From contig NZ_UEXK01000004.1 in assembly GCF_900491935.1 (NCBI RefSeq), positions 2,460,745 to 2,524,744 on the forward strand: a DNA stretch of 64,000 nt, written 5' to 3'. The number at the start of each line of letters is the position of its first letter. Within the stretch, counting starts at the first letter, position 1. The notes under the pieces are model-generated. The model was not told where the DNA came from, did not search any database, and saw nothing but the letters and a program-made list of their open reading frames with translations. Made by a program: the position numbers and the translations under genes. Source of the stretch: Klenkia terrae (GTDB lineage: Bacteria > Actinomycetota > Actinomycetes > Mycobacteriales > Geodermatophilaceae). Shown in pieces: positions 1 to 8,047 of this stretch.

Positions 1-93
1 TCTGCCTGTGTTTATTTGTCTGTACATAATCCGAGACCACCGAGATCTACACAAGGGGTATCGGCGGCAGCGTCCGATGTGTATAAGGAACAG
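1..93. other. Illumina Nextera adapter left on the contig end (not genomic)
   Basis: Bases 35-52 match the end of the Illumina P5 primer exactly (GACCACCGAGATCTACAC). Bases 53-60 sit where an 8-base i5 index belongs. Bases 61-74 match the Nextera read-1 adapter TCGTCGGCAGCGTC with one mismatch, and 75-93 match the transposase mosaic end AGATGTGTATAAGAGACAG with a few errors. The errors suggest a low-quality read extended the contig. Bases 1-34 look like noisy P5 or random sequence. Genomic sequence starts at about 94. Any protein called across this point has an artificial tail. Confidence 0.95.
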
Positions 94-328
94 GGGTCAG
101 CCCGCCCACGGCCACGGCACCCAGCCCGATCGCGGCGACCGGGGCCGCCGCGCGACGCCGCAGCCGGCGGGCGCTCGGGCGCCGGGTGACCCGGACCGGG
201 ACCGCGGGCGGCAGCACGGCCGCGGGGGTGATGACCGGCTGGGGGCCGGTGTCGGCGTGCTTGCCGTAGACCTCGGCGTCCTCGTCGAGCCACGGCTGGC
301 GTGCGTCGTCCTCGTCCGGTGCGCTCAT
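94..328 (-). CDS. Hypothetical single-span membrane protein, C-terminus cut by contig edge
   Basis: Reads leftward from ATG at 326-328. About 78 residues are genomic: an acidic N-terminus (MSAPDEDDARQPWLDEDAE), a proline-rich stretch, an arginine-rich patch ([15 protein letters not shown]), then the start of a hydrophobic segment (VAAIGLGAVAVGGL). That order suggests a cytoplasmic N-terminus, a positively charged anchor and one membrane helix, with the remainder outside. The frame continues into the adapter and gives a false ending, PYTHRTLPP, so the real C-terminus is missing. I do not recognise the family. The ribosome site is weak (a run of G about 10 bases upstream). It is divergent from the antiporter at 510, with 181 bp between them for both promoters. 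Confidence 0.6.
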
Positions 329-509
329 CAGGTGTTACCCCCCGTCCTGGATACCTCTCCATGGCACCACGGATCGCGCCGATACGCCCGTTGACCTGCG
401 CATTTGTCGCTGTGCGTCCACGGTCGGTCACCGTCCGGTGGGCGCGGCGGGCGCCCGGACCGGCACCGGGTGGGCCAGGATCACCGGGGACCACTGCGAG
501 AGGAGCCCT

Positions 510-2090
510 GTGGACGACGTCTCCGCCATCCTGCTGGCCGTCCTGGTGGGCGGTGTGCTGGCCGCCCTGGTCCGGCTGCCCCCGCTCCTGGGCTTCCTGG
601 CCGCAGGCTTCGTGCTGTACCCGCTCGGGGTGCAGGCGCCGCCCGCGCTGGGGACGATCGCCGACCTCGGGGTCACCGTGCTGCTGTTCGGCGTCGGGCT
701 CAAGGTCGACCTGCGGGCGCTGGTCCGCCGCGAGGTGTGGCTGACCTCCAGCGTGCACGCCTTGGTCAGCACCGGGATCACCGCCGGGCTGCTGGGGTTG
801 CTCGCCGTCCTCGGGGTGGGGCTGGCCGCCGAGGGCGGGCTGCGCTCGTGGCTGCTCATCGGGTTCGCGCTGTCGTTCTCCAGCACGGTGTTCGTGGTCA
901 AGGTGCTCGAGGAGCGCGGGGCCACGCAGACGCTGACCGGGCGGCTGGCCATCGGCGTGCTCGTCGTCCAGGACCTGCTCGCCGTGGTGTTCCTGGCCGT
1001 CGCCGAGGGCACGGTGCCCAGCCCGTGGGCCCTGCTGCTGGTCCTGCTGATCCCCGCCGCCCCGCTGCTGCGCCGGGTGCTCGTCCGGCTCGGGCACGAC
1101 GAGATGCTGCCGCTCTACGGGATCGTGCTGGCCCTGGTCCCCGGGTACGCGCTGTTCTCGGCCCTGGGGGTCAAGGGCGACCTGGGCGCCCTGCTGCTCG
1201 GCGTGCTGCTGGCCGGTCAACCGCGCTCGGCGGAGCTGGCGAAGTCGCTGTTCAGCATCAAGGACCTGCTGCTGGTCGGGTTCTTCGTCTCGATCGGGCT
1301 GGCCGGGCTGCCCACCGGCGGCGAGCTGGTCATCGCCGCGGCGCTGCTGCTGGTGCTGCCGGTGCAGGCCCTGGTGTTCGTCGTCCTGTTCTACCTGGCC
1401 CGGCTGCGCCGGCGGACCGCGGTGTTCACCTCGACGGTCCTCACCAACTTCTCCGAGTTCGGGCTGATCGTGGCCGTGGCGCTGCCCGACGACCTGCTCG
1501 ACCCCGGCTGGGCCGCGCCGCTGGCCGCGGCCGTGGCGGCGTCGTTCGTGCTGCCCTCGCTGATCGGGGACCGGCCCGACCGGCTGGTGGACCTGCTCCG
1601 GCGGTGGCTGCCGGACCGTCCCGACGAGCGGCTGCACCCCGACGACCGGCCGCTGGACCTCGGCGACGCGCAGGCCGTCGTCCTGGGGATGGGCCGGGTC
1701 GGGTACGCCGCGCACCGCCGGCTGACCGAGGAGTACCGGCTGCGGGCCATCGGCATCGAGGCCGACGGGCTGCGGGTGGCCGACCTGGCCGCCGACGGCG
1801 TGCACGTGATCGAGGGCGACGCCACCGACCCGCGGCTGTGGGAGGAGCTGGAGCTGCACCACGTCGAGCTCGTCCTGCTGGCGATGCCCGCGCACGACGC
1901 CAACCTGGCCACGCTCACCCGGCTGCGGGCGCACGGCTTCGAGGGCACGGTCGCCGCGGTCACCCAGTTCGACGACGACCTGGCCGAGGTGCTGACCGGC
2001 GGCGCGGACATCGGCCTGCAGCTCTACGAGGGCGCCGGCGCCGAGCTGGCCGACCGCGCCGTCGGACGCCTGCCCCCCACGCAGGCATAG
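510..2090 (+). CDS. CPA2-family cation:proton antiporter with RCK N (TrkA-N) domain
   Basis: Predicted inner-membrane monovalent cation/proton antiporter of the KefB/YbaL type (526 aa). Residues about 5-370 are almost continuously hydrophobic, the Na+/H+ exchanger fold. A soluble Rossmann domain follows, with the nucleotide-binding motif GMGRVG at about 393-398; such RCK domains gate the channel in response to NAD(H) or other ligands. I chose GTG at 510 because GAGAGGAG ends about 4 bases before it and the hydrophobic domain begins at once (VDDVSAILLAVLVGG). An earlier in-frame ATG at 438 would add 24 uncharacteristic residues. It is a single transcription unit that converges on the ABC permease gene and ends at a strong hairpin. 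The transported ion (K+ or Na+) cannot be read from the sequence. Confidence 0.88.
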   Translation: MDDVSAILLAVLVGGVLAALVRLPPLLGFLAAGFVLYPLGVQAPPALGTIADLGVTVLLFGVGLKVDLRALVRREVWLTSSVHALVSTGITAGLLGLLAVLGVGLAAEGGLRSWLLIGFALSFSSTVFVVKVLEERGATQTLTGRLAIGVLVVQDLLAVVFLAVAEGTVPSPWALLLVLLIPAAPLLRRVLVRLGHDEMLPLYGIVLALVPGYALFSALGVKGDLGALLLGVLLAGQPRSAELAKSLFSIKDLLLVGFFVSIGLAGLPTGGELVIAAALLLVLPVQALVFVVLFYLARLRRRTAVFTSTVLTNFSEFGLIVAVALPDDLLDPGWAAPLAAAVAASFVLPSLIGDRPDRLVDLLRRWLPDRPDERLHPDDRPLDLGDAQAVVLGMGRVGYAAHRRLTEEYRLRAIGIEADGLRVADLAADGVHVIEGDATDPRLWEELELHHVELVLLAMPAHDANLATLTRLRAHGFEGTVAAVTQFDDDLAEVLTGGADIGLQLYEGAGAELADRAVGRLPPTQA

Positions 2091-2091
2091 A

Positions 2092-2135
2092 AACCTCCGC
2101 ACCCCCGGACCGGACCGTCAGGGGGTGCAGAGGTT
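2092..2135. terminator. Bidirectional terminator between convergent genes
   Basis: 15-bp inverted repeat, 2092-2106 against 2121-2135, with one mismatch and a 14-base loop. It lies just after the antiporter stop (2090) and 26 bases before the stop of the convergent permease gene, so it can serve both. There is no U-tract, which is usual in GC-rich actinomycetes. Confidence 0.75.
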
Positions 2136-2160
2136 CCTCTGCCCCGGGCCGCCGCCGGGG

Positions 2161-4614
2161 TCAGCCGGCGATGGCGGCCACCGGGGCGGTGCGGGCCGCG
2201 CGGCGGGCCGGCAGCACGCTGGCCAGCAGCCCGGCCAGGGTCGCGACCACGACGATCGCGCCGACCTGCAGCCACGGGACCGAGATCACCGTGCCGTCGG
2301 CGGACAGCGACCCCAGCACCGACGCCGCGCCCACCACGCCGTACCCGCCGCCGAGCAGCACGCCCAGCACCGCGGCGACCCCGGCGACCAGCACGGCCTC
2401 CCAGGCGAGCAGCCCGCGCAGCTGGCCCCGGGTGAGCCCCAGCGCCCGCAGCAATCCGCTCTCCTGGCGCCGCTCGACCACCGACAGCGCCAGGGTGTTG
2501 CCCACCCCGATCAGCGCGATCAGCACGGCCACGCCGAGCAGGCCGGTGACCACCAGCAGCAGGGTGTCCAGGATGTCGTCGATCGCGGCGCGCTCGCTGG
2601 CGATGCCGGTCACGAACGCGGTGGGGACGGCGGTGCCGGCCAGCTCGGTGACGTCCTCGACCGCGGTGGCGGTGTCGGCTCCGTCGGCCAGCCGCAGCCA
2701 GACCTGGCCGATGCCGGCGTCAGGCACCAGGGCGGAGAGCTCGGTGCCGGTCAGCCGCGGGGAGGAGACGTCGTCGCTGCCCAGCACCGTGGTCAGGGTC
2801 AGCGACCGGTCGCCCGCGGTGAACGTCACCGGGTCGCCGCCGGAGACCCCGAACTGCTCGGCCAGGTACGGCGGCAGCACGACCTCGCCGAGGGCGGGGA
2901 GCTGCTGGTCGGTGGTCGAACGCAGCACCGGCAGGGTCGCCGCGGTGTCGAACCCGTCGGCCTGCCACGGCTGGCCGTCGGGTCCGGTGAGCTCGGCGGT
3001 CGTGACCCCGACGCCGGCGGTCACCCCGGTGACCTCCTCGAGCTGGCCCAGGAGCGGGGCCGGCAGCCCGGCGCCGAAGTCCTGGACGACGACGTCGGTC
3101 GGGTAGGCGGCGTCCAGCCCGGCCGAGGCGGTGGCCCGGGTGGAGGCGGCCCCGACCACCATCGCCGTCGTCAGGGTCACCCCGATGACGAGCGCGGTCG
3201 CGGTGGCCGCCGTCCGGCGGGGGTTGCGGGTGGCGTTGCCCGCGGCCAGCCGGCCGGGCACGCCGCCGAACCGGCCGAGCAGCCGGCCGGCCAGCGCCAC
3301 CACCGGCGGGACGGCGCGCTGGGCGAGCAGCAGGGCACCCAGGAAGCTCAGCACCCCGCCGGGCAGGGCGATCAGCACCTGGCCGACCTCCGCGCCGTAG
3401 AGCAGCAGCGCGACGCCGGGCACCAGCATCAGCAGGCCCACGACCAGGCGCAGCACGCCGCTCCGGGAGCGCAGCGGGGCGGCGTCGGTGGGTCGGAGGG
3501 CGGCCAGCGGGGCGACCCGGGTGGCGGCCCGGGCCGGGGCCAGCGCGGCGACGACGGTGGTCAGCAGACCGACGGCGAGCCCGGCGACGACGGCGATCCA
3601 CGGCACGGACACCCCGGACAGGGGGATGGGCGAGTCCAGCGCCCCGGCCAGCGCGGAGACGCCGGCGGCCAGGCCGATGCCGGCCAGCACGCCGAGCACG
3701 GAGGCGGCGAGCCCGGTGATCGCCGCCTCGCCGAGCACGCTGCGCCGGATCTGCCGCGAGGTGGCCCCGACGCAGCGCAGCAGCGCCAGCTCGCGGGTCC
3801 GCTGGGCCAGCAGGACGGCGAAGGTGTTGGCGATGACGAGCCCGGCGACGAGCACCGCGACGGTGGCGAAGACCAGCAGGACGACGGCGAGGGCGTCCGA
3901 GCTGCCGGTGATGGCGGCGGCAGCCAGCTCGGCGGCCTCCTCGCCGGTCGTCAGCCGGGTGTACCGCGTGGCGTAGGACGCCTGGAGCTCGGTGCGGTCG
4001 GGGTCGCCGGCGATGCGCAGCTCGGTGACGGTGGCGTCCCACGCCTGCGCCTGCTCCGGCGTCACGAAGCCCTGGGTGAACAGGCCTGCGGTGACCGAGC
4101 CGGACAGGTCGACCAGGCCGGTGACGGTGAGCTCGTCGGTGATCTCGTCGCCGGCGGCGTCGTAGGTGGTCACCGGGAGGGTGTCGCCGACCGAGACCCC
4201 CTCGGTCTCGCCGAGCAGGATCTCCCCCGGGCCGGTGGGGAAGGCGCCGGCGGACAGCTGCTGCCAGCGCAGCAGCGGGTCGTCGGCGAGGGCCGTGACG
4301 GCGACGTAGCGCGCACCGGCCCGGTCGGGCAGCACGGCCTGCACGGAGGTGTCCCACTCCGGGGCGACGGCCCGGACCCCGGGCACGCCGGACACCGGCC
4401 CGACGACGTCGGCCAGGGACTCCCCGTCCGTGGAGGTGAGCACCAGGTCGGTGCCCGCGTACTGGGCGCCGACGGAGTCGAGCACGGTGGACTTCGCGGT
4501 CTGGTTGAGCACGAGGGTGGCGACGACGAACGCGACCGCGATGACGATCGCGGTCATCGAGGCGATCAGCCGCCCGGCGTTGGCCCGGACCTGGGCGAGG
4601 AGGACCTGGTTCAC
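2161..4614 (-). CDS. ABC transporter permease, MacB/FtsX-like, two repeats
   Basis: Permease subunit (817 aa) of a type VII (MacB/LolCDE-like) ABC exporter. The layout is the family pattern twice over: an N-terminal helix (MTAIVIAVAFVVATLVL near residue 20), a large periplasmic-type domain, three helices with the FtsX signature (LAQRTRELALLRCVGATSRQIRRSV around 270), then a second copy ending in LPARRAARTAPVAAIAG. It starts at GTG 4612-4614, two bases after the TGA of the ATPase gene (4617-4619), so the pair is translationally coupled. Such pairs without a membrane-fusion protein are common in Gram-positive bacteria and export peptides, lipids or drugs. The substrate is unknown. Confidence 0.88.
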   Translation of the reverse strand: MNQVLLAQVRANAGRLIASMTAIVIAVAFVVATLVLNQTAKSTVLDSVGAQYAGTDLVLTSTDGESLADVVGPVSGVPGVRAVAPEWDTSVQAVLPDRAGARYVAVTALADDPLLRWQQLSAGAFPTGPGEILLGETEGVSVGDTLPVTTYDAAGDEITDELTVTGLVDLSGSVTAGLFTQGFVTPEQAQAWDATVTELRIAGDPDRTELQASYATRYTRLTTGEEAAELAAAAITGSSDALAVVLLVFATVAVLVAGLVIANTFAVLLAQRTRELALLRCVGATSRQIRRSVLGEAAITGLAASVLGVLAGIGLAAGVSALAGALDSPIPLSGVSVPWIAVVAGLAVGLLTTVVAALAPARAATRVAPLAALRPTDAAPLRSRSGVLRLVVGLLMLVPGVALLLYGAEVGQVLIALPGGVLSFLGALLLAQRAVPPVVALAGRLLGRFGGVPGRLAAGNATRNPRRTAATATALVIGVTLTTAMVVGAASTRATASAGLDAAYPTDVVVQDFGAGLPAPLLGQLEEVTGVTAGVGVTTAELTGPDGQPWQADGFDTAATLPVLRSTTDQQLPALGEVVLPPYLAEQFGVSGGDPVTFTAGDRSLTLTTVLGSDDVSSPRLTGTELSALVPDAGIGQVWLRLADGADTATAVEDVTELAGTAVPTAFVTGIASERAAIDDILDTLLLVVTGLLGVAVLIALIGVGNTLALSVVERRQESGLLRALGLTRGQLRGLLAWEAVLVAGVAAVLGVLLGGGYGVVGAASVLGSLSADGTVISVPWLQVGAIVVVATLAGLLASVLPARRAARTAPVAAIAG

Positions 4615-4616
4615 GG

Positions 4617-5384
4617 TCAGCCACCCAGCCCGCGGAGCGCGTCGATGACGGCGTCGGCGGTGGGGTGGTGGACCTCGCCGGCCAGCTGCCCGTCGGCCAG
4701 CAGCACGACGCGGTCGGCGTAGGCGGCGGCGACCGGGTCGTGGGTGACCATGACGACGGTCTGGCCGGTCTCCCGGACGCTGGAGCGCAGCAGGCCCAGC
4801 ACCTCGGCGCCGGCGCGGGAGTCCAGGTTGCCGGTCGGCTCGTCGGCGAAGACGACGTCGGGGCGGGGGAGCAGGGCCCGGGCGACGGCGACCCGCTGCT
4901 GCTGGCCGCCGGACAGCTCGTAGGGGCGGTGCCCGAGCCGGTCGCGCAGCCCCAGGCGGGCCACGACGTCGTCCATCCAGGCCCGGTCGGGGCGCCGGCC
5001 GGCCAGCTGCATCGGCAGCGTCATGTTCTCCGCGGCGGTGAGCACCGGCAGCAGGTTGAAGGCCTGGAAGACGAAGCCGATCCGGTCCCGGCGCAGCTTG
5101 GTGAGCTGGTCGTCGCGCAGGCTGGTCAGCTCGGTGTCGCCCAGCCAGACCTGGCCGGCGGTGGCGGTGTCCAGCCCGGCGAGGCAGTGCATGAGGGTGG
5201 ACTTGCCGGAGCCGGACGGGCCCATGATCGCGGTGAACCGGCCGCGCTCGAACCCGACGTCCACCCCGCCGAGGGCGTGCACGGCGGTCTCGCCCTTGCC
5301 GTAGGTCTTGCGCAGGTCGACGGCGCGGACGGCGGCCGTGGTGGGCGGCGCCTCGCCGGGGACGGTCATCACGGGCACGGACAT
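4617..5384 (-). CDS. ABC transporter ATP-binding protein, LolD/MacB family
   Basis: ATPase partner (255 aa) of the permease that follows it. Walker A GPSGSGKST lies at about 54-62, the ABC signature LSGGQQQRVAVARAL at about 157, and Walker B VVFADEPTG with the family-typical NLDS after it. The start is ATG 5382-5384 with GAGGAGA about 6 bases upstream; in-frame starts further upstream would add unconserved, proline-rich sequence. It reads leftward and is followed after 2 bases by the permease. A 149-bp gap separates it from the TetR gene upstream, room for its own promoter and operator. ATP hydrolysis here would drive mechanotransmission-type export rather than ordinary substrate pumping. Confidence 0.9.
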   Translation of the reverse strand: MSVPVMTVPGEAPPTTAAVRAVDLRKTYGKGETAVHALGGVDVGFERGRFTAIMGPSGSGKSTLMHCLAGLDTATAGQVWLGDTELTSLRDDQLTKLRRDRIGFVFQAFNLLPVLTAAENMTLPMQLAGRRPDRAWMDDVVARLGLRDRLGHRPYELSGGQQQRVAVARALLPRPDVVFADEPTGNLDSRAGAEVLGLLRSSVRETGQTVVMVTHDPVAAAYADRVVLLADGQLAGEVHHPTADAVIDALRGLGG

Positions 5385-5533
5385 CGGGGCTCTCCTCGGA
5401 CGGGGATCTCGGTCGCCGTCCAGCGTGGCCGTGGACACCCTCCACCCGCGTCGGAGCTGGGTCCTCACCGTCGGGACTCTGTGCTGCCCCCGTGGGCGGA
5501 CCCGGGTCATCCCGCAGGGGGACGCCCCGGAGC

Positions 5534-6130
5534 TCAGCCGACGGGCACGACCGGCAGCAGCACCCGGTCCACCAGCTCGCCGACCTCGGCCGCGGTGCGC
5601 GGCGCGGGGTCGGCCGCCGAGCGGTCCCACCACAGCGCCAGCACCAGCCGGCGCAGCAGCGCCCCCTGCCGGTCCGAGACCCGGTGCCCCCGGGCGGCGT
5701 GCCGGTCGACCACGGCGGTGACCGCGGCGTCCAGCGGTTCGACCACCGCGACCTGCAGGCCCACGCGCAGCTCCTCGCTGTGCCGGGCCTGGCCGACGAC
5801 GGCGGCCAGGGCCCGCTCGTCCCGGTCCATCGCCCGGGTCCAGGGGGCGAGCAGCGCGACCAGGTCACCGCGCAGGGACCCGGTGTCGGGGACGGCGGGC
5901 ACCGGGTGGCAGCGGCGCAGTGCCTCGGCGAGCAGCACCTCGGTGTTGGGCCAGCGTCGGTAGACCGCGGCCTTGCCGGCGCCGGTGGCGGTCACCAGGG
6001 CGTCGGCGTTGAACCGGTCCAGGCCCACCTCGGCCACCAGGTCGAGGGCGCCGGTCAGCAACCGGTCGGTCAGGCCGGCGTCCCGGGGGCGGCCCAGGCG
6101 CGCGCCCGGCCGGCCCAGCTCCTGCGTCAC
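5534..6130 (-). CDS. TetR-family transcriptional regulator
   Basis: About 198 aa. The N-terminal helix-turn-helix reads LVAEVGLDRFNADALVTATGAGKAAVYRRWP, with the TetR hallmark pattern ending in Y-R-W. The C-terminal half is helical (LLAPWTRAMDRDERALAAVV) and resembles the TetR_C domain of AcrR-type drug-response repressors. It lies directly upstream of, and on the same strand as, the LolD/MacB pair, so it probably represses that exporter, either as the first gene of the operon or through the 149-bp gap. I chose GTG at 6128-6130; an ATG at 6212-6214 is also in frame and would add 28 residues. The ribosome site does not decide between them. Confidence 0.8.
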   Translation of the reverse strand: MTQELGRPGARLGRPRDAGLTDRLLTGALDLVAEVGLDRFNADALVTATGAGKAAVYRRWPNTEVLLAEALRRCHPVPAVPDTGSLRGDLVALLAPWTRAMDRDERALAAVVGQARHSEELRVGLQVAVVEPLDAAVTAVVDRHAARGHRVSDRQGALLRRLVLALWWDRSAADPAPRTAAEVGELVDRVLLPVVPVG

Positions 6131-6244
6131 GGAGACTCGTTCCCAGGCGCCGCGCGCCTCGTCAGAGGTGGGTGCACCACCTCGCCGACGCCAGGCTCTT
6201 GACGCCCCGGCCACGCCGGTGGGGCGACGATACGACGACCGGGG

Positions 6245-7852
6245 TCATTCGTCGAAGAGGTCCCCCGGGCCGGTGCGCGTCACCGGCACCGGGGCGCCGT
6301 CGACGGGCAGCACGTCGAGCCGGCGTCCGTCGTCGGGGGTCGTGGTCGTGCCGCCCGGGCCGGTGAGCAGGACGGTGACCTGGGAGGTCCCGGACTCACG
6401 GTCGGCGACGACGCAGCGGGCGGCCAGCACGACGGCGGCCGGGTCGGTGCCGGCCGGGAACGCCCGGGAGCCGCAGCCGACCTGCTGCAGGGTGCCGTCG
6501 GCCAGCCGGTCGGCCCAGGCCGTGCTCACCACCAGGGCTCCGCCGGGCAGCGGGACGGCGAGCACCACCGCGTCCACCTCGCCGCCCACCGGGCGCGGCA
6601 GCGGGCCGGCCCAGACCAGCACCGGTGCCAGCGCCGCGGGGTCGAGCCCGGTGGGCGCGGTGACGGCGCCCAGCGCGGCGTCCGCGGCCGCCTGCCGGGC
6701 GCCCCCGTCGGCGGGCGACCCGCGCAGCGGCGGACCCACCGCGGCCGGCGCCGTCGCGCCCGCGGACCCGGCCCGGGTCACCGGCACGTCGGCCAGGGCG
6801 ACCGGGGAGACCTCCCCGGTCCGGGCCACCTGCACCCGGACGGCGAGGCCGCCGGGGTCGGGTGCGGCCAGCTGCAGCGCCGCCACGCCGTCGTCCACCG
6901 GCTGGGCGCGGTAGACCCGCTGCACCGCACCGGAGGGGCCCACGACCTGGCCGGCCGAGACCCGGACGCCCTCGTCGGGGTCGGCGACCACGACCAGCGC
7001 GGTGTCCAGCAGCAGGGCTGCCGGGCGGTCGGCGCGCAGGGCAACCGGCTGGTTGGCCGGCTCGAGGTCGGCGGCGGGGGCGCCGGTCGCCGCGGTGGAC
7101 CACTGGCCGACCAGGCCGTCGGCGGTGTCGCCGACCACCAGCACGACGCGGCGGTCGAGCAGGTCGCCGGCGAGGACGACGCGCCGGTCCGCCGGCGCCG
7201 CCCGCCCGGCCCACGGCGCGTCCCGGGCGGCGGCGAGGAAGGCGGTGTCGTCGGCCAGCGAGCCCCGGGCCGGTCCGTCGAACCGGCCGGCGGCCGCGGC
7301 GGCCGCGGGGGTCGGGGCCGTACGCGGGAGCTGGGTGGCCAGCACCGCGACCACCGCCAGGACGGCGACCGCGAGCGCCGGGCGTGCCCACCGCGCCCGC
7401 CGGTGGGCGGCGACGACGGGGACCGCGGCGGCGTCGTCCCGGACCGGGGGGCGGCGGACGGCCAGCAGGCCGGCCAGCGCCGCCGACGGGTCGGGCAGCG
7501 CCGCCCGGGCCCGGGCCAGCCGGTCGGGGTCGGCCGGCAGGTCCTCGTGCGCGCGGACCAGCGCGGTCCGGTCGGCGGGTGCCAGCCCGGCGAGGACGGC
7601 GGCGGTGCGCCGGGCGGCGGTCAGCTCGGCGGGGGAGACCCACCAGGGATCCGGGCCGGCCTCGGTGATCCGGCCCCGTCCCGGCCGGGTCCGCAGCAGG
7701 GCGCGGACCGCCGCGGCGTGGTCGTCGGCGGGGGACAGGCGGGCCAGCGCGCGGTCCACCCGCTCCTCGGCGGACCGCTCGTCGCCGGTCAGCAGGAACG
7801 CCGTCCCGAGCAGCGCGGTGCGGTGCCGGCGCACGACCGCGGGGACGTCCAC
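6245..7852 (-). CDS. Membrane protein with degenerate ECF-sigma-like N-terminus
   Basis: 535 aa. The first 45 residues (VVRRHRTALLGTAFLLTGDERSAEERV...) follow the region-2 pattern of ECF sigma factors, where a line such as 'hr..l...A.lltGd...AEdlvQ' is typical. The region-4 helix-turn-helix cannot be recognised: the following 100 residues keep only fragments like LAPADRTALVRAHEDLP. A single membrane helix (RPALAVAVLAVVAVLATQL) lies near 180, and about 340 residues outside the membrane follow, rich in Ala, Val, Asp and Pro, with no family I recognise. It looks like a sigma factor turned into a membrane-tethered protein with an external domain, but that is inference. The start is GTG 7850-7852. 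It is divergent from the mycosporine cluster, with 195 bp between. Confidence 0.65.
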   Translation of the reverse strand: MDVPAVVRRHRTALLGTAFLLTGDERSAEERVDRALARLSPADDHAAAVRALLRTRPGRGRITEAGPDPWWVSPAELTAARRTAAVLAGLAPADRTALVRAHEDLPADPDRLARARAALPDPSAALAGLLAVRRPPVRDDAAAVPVVAAHRRARWARPALAVAVLAVVAVLATQLPRTAPTPAAAAAAGRFDGPARGSLADDTAFLAAARDAPWAGRAAPADRRVVLAGDLLDRRVVLVVGDTADGLVGQWSTAATGAPAADLEPANQPVALRADRPAALLLDTALVVVADPDEGVRVSAGQVVGPSGAVQRVYRAQPVDDGVAALQLAAPDPGGLAVRVQVARTGEVSPVALADVPVTRAGSAGATAPAAVGPPLRGSPADGGARQAAADAALGAVTAPTGLDPAALAPVLVWAGPLPRPVGGEVDAVVLAVPLPGGALVVSTAWADRLADGTLQQVGCGSRAFPAGTDPAAVVLAARCVVADRESGTSQVTVLLTGPGGTTTTPDDGRRLDVLPVDGAPVPVTRTGPGDLFDE

Positions 7853-7959
7853 ACCCGCGATGGTGCACCGCTCCGGCGGGCGGAGGGGGCCCTCCGGTGG
7901 TCCACTGAGGTCGGACCGCCCGTCGCCCGTCTGGCAACCAGCTGAACATTTCCCGCTCA

Positions 7960-7991
7960 GCCTGCTTAAACAGGCCTTACCTGGCTACAGT
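7960..7991 (+). promoter_or_regulatory. Candidate promoter/operator of the mycosporine cluster
   Basis: The gap before the first cluster gene contains an unusually A/T-rich patch. GCTTAA (7964-7969) and GGCTAC (7983-7988), 13 bases apart, resemble the GTTTAA / GGGTAT boxes of SigB/SigF-type stress promoters of actinomycetes. Overlapping them is the small inverted repeat GCCTG-N6-CAGGC (7960-7975), a possible operator. Spacing and matches are imperfect. Confidence 0.25.
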
Positions 7992-8047
7992 CCTCGCACC
8001 GCCGCGGCCGATCGAGCGTGCCCGGCCACAGACAAGCGAGGTCCTGC

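Noticed and set aside
12-2102. Long leftward reading frame of 696 codons opposite the antiporter gene
   Set aside because: Low-complexity Gln/Gly/Arg/His-rich translation typical of an antisense frame in GC-rich DNA; it also runs into the adapter. The opposite strand encodes a clear antiporter.
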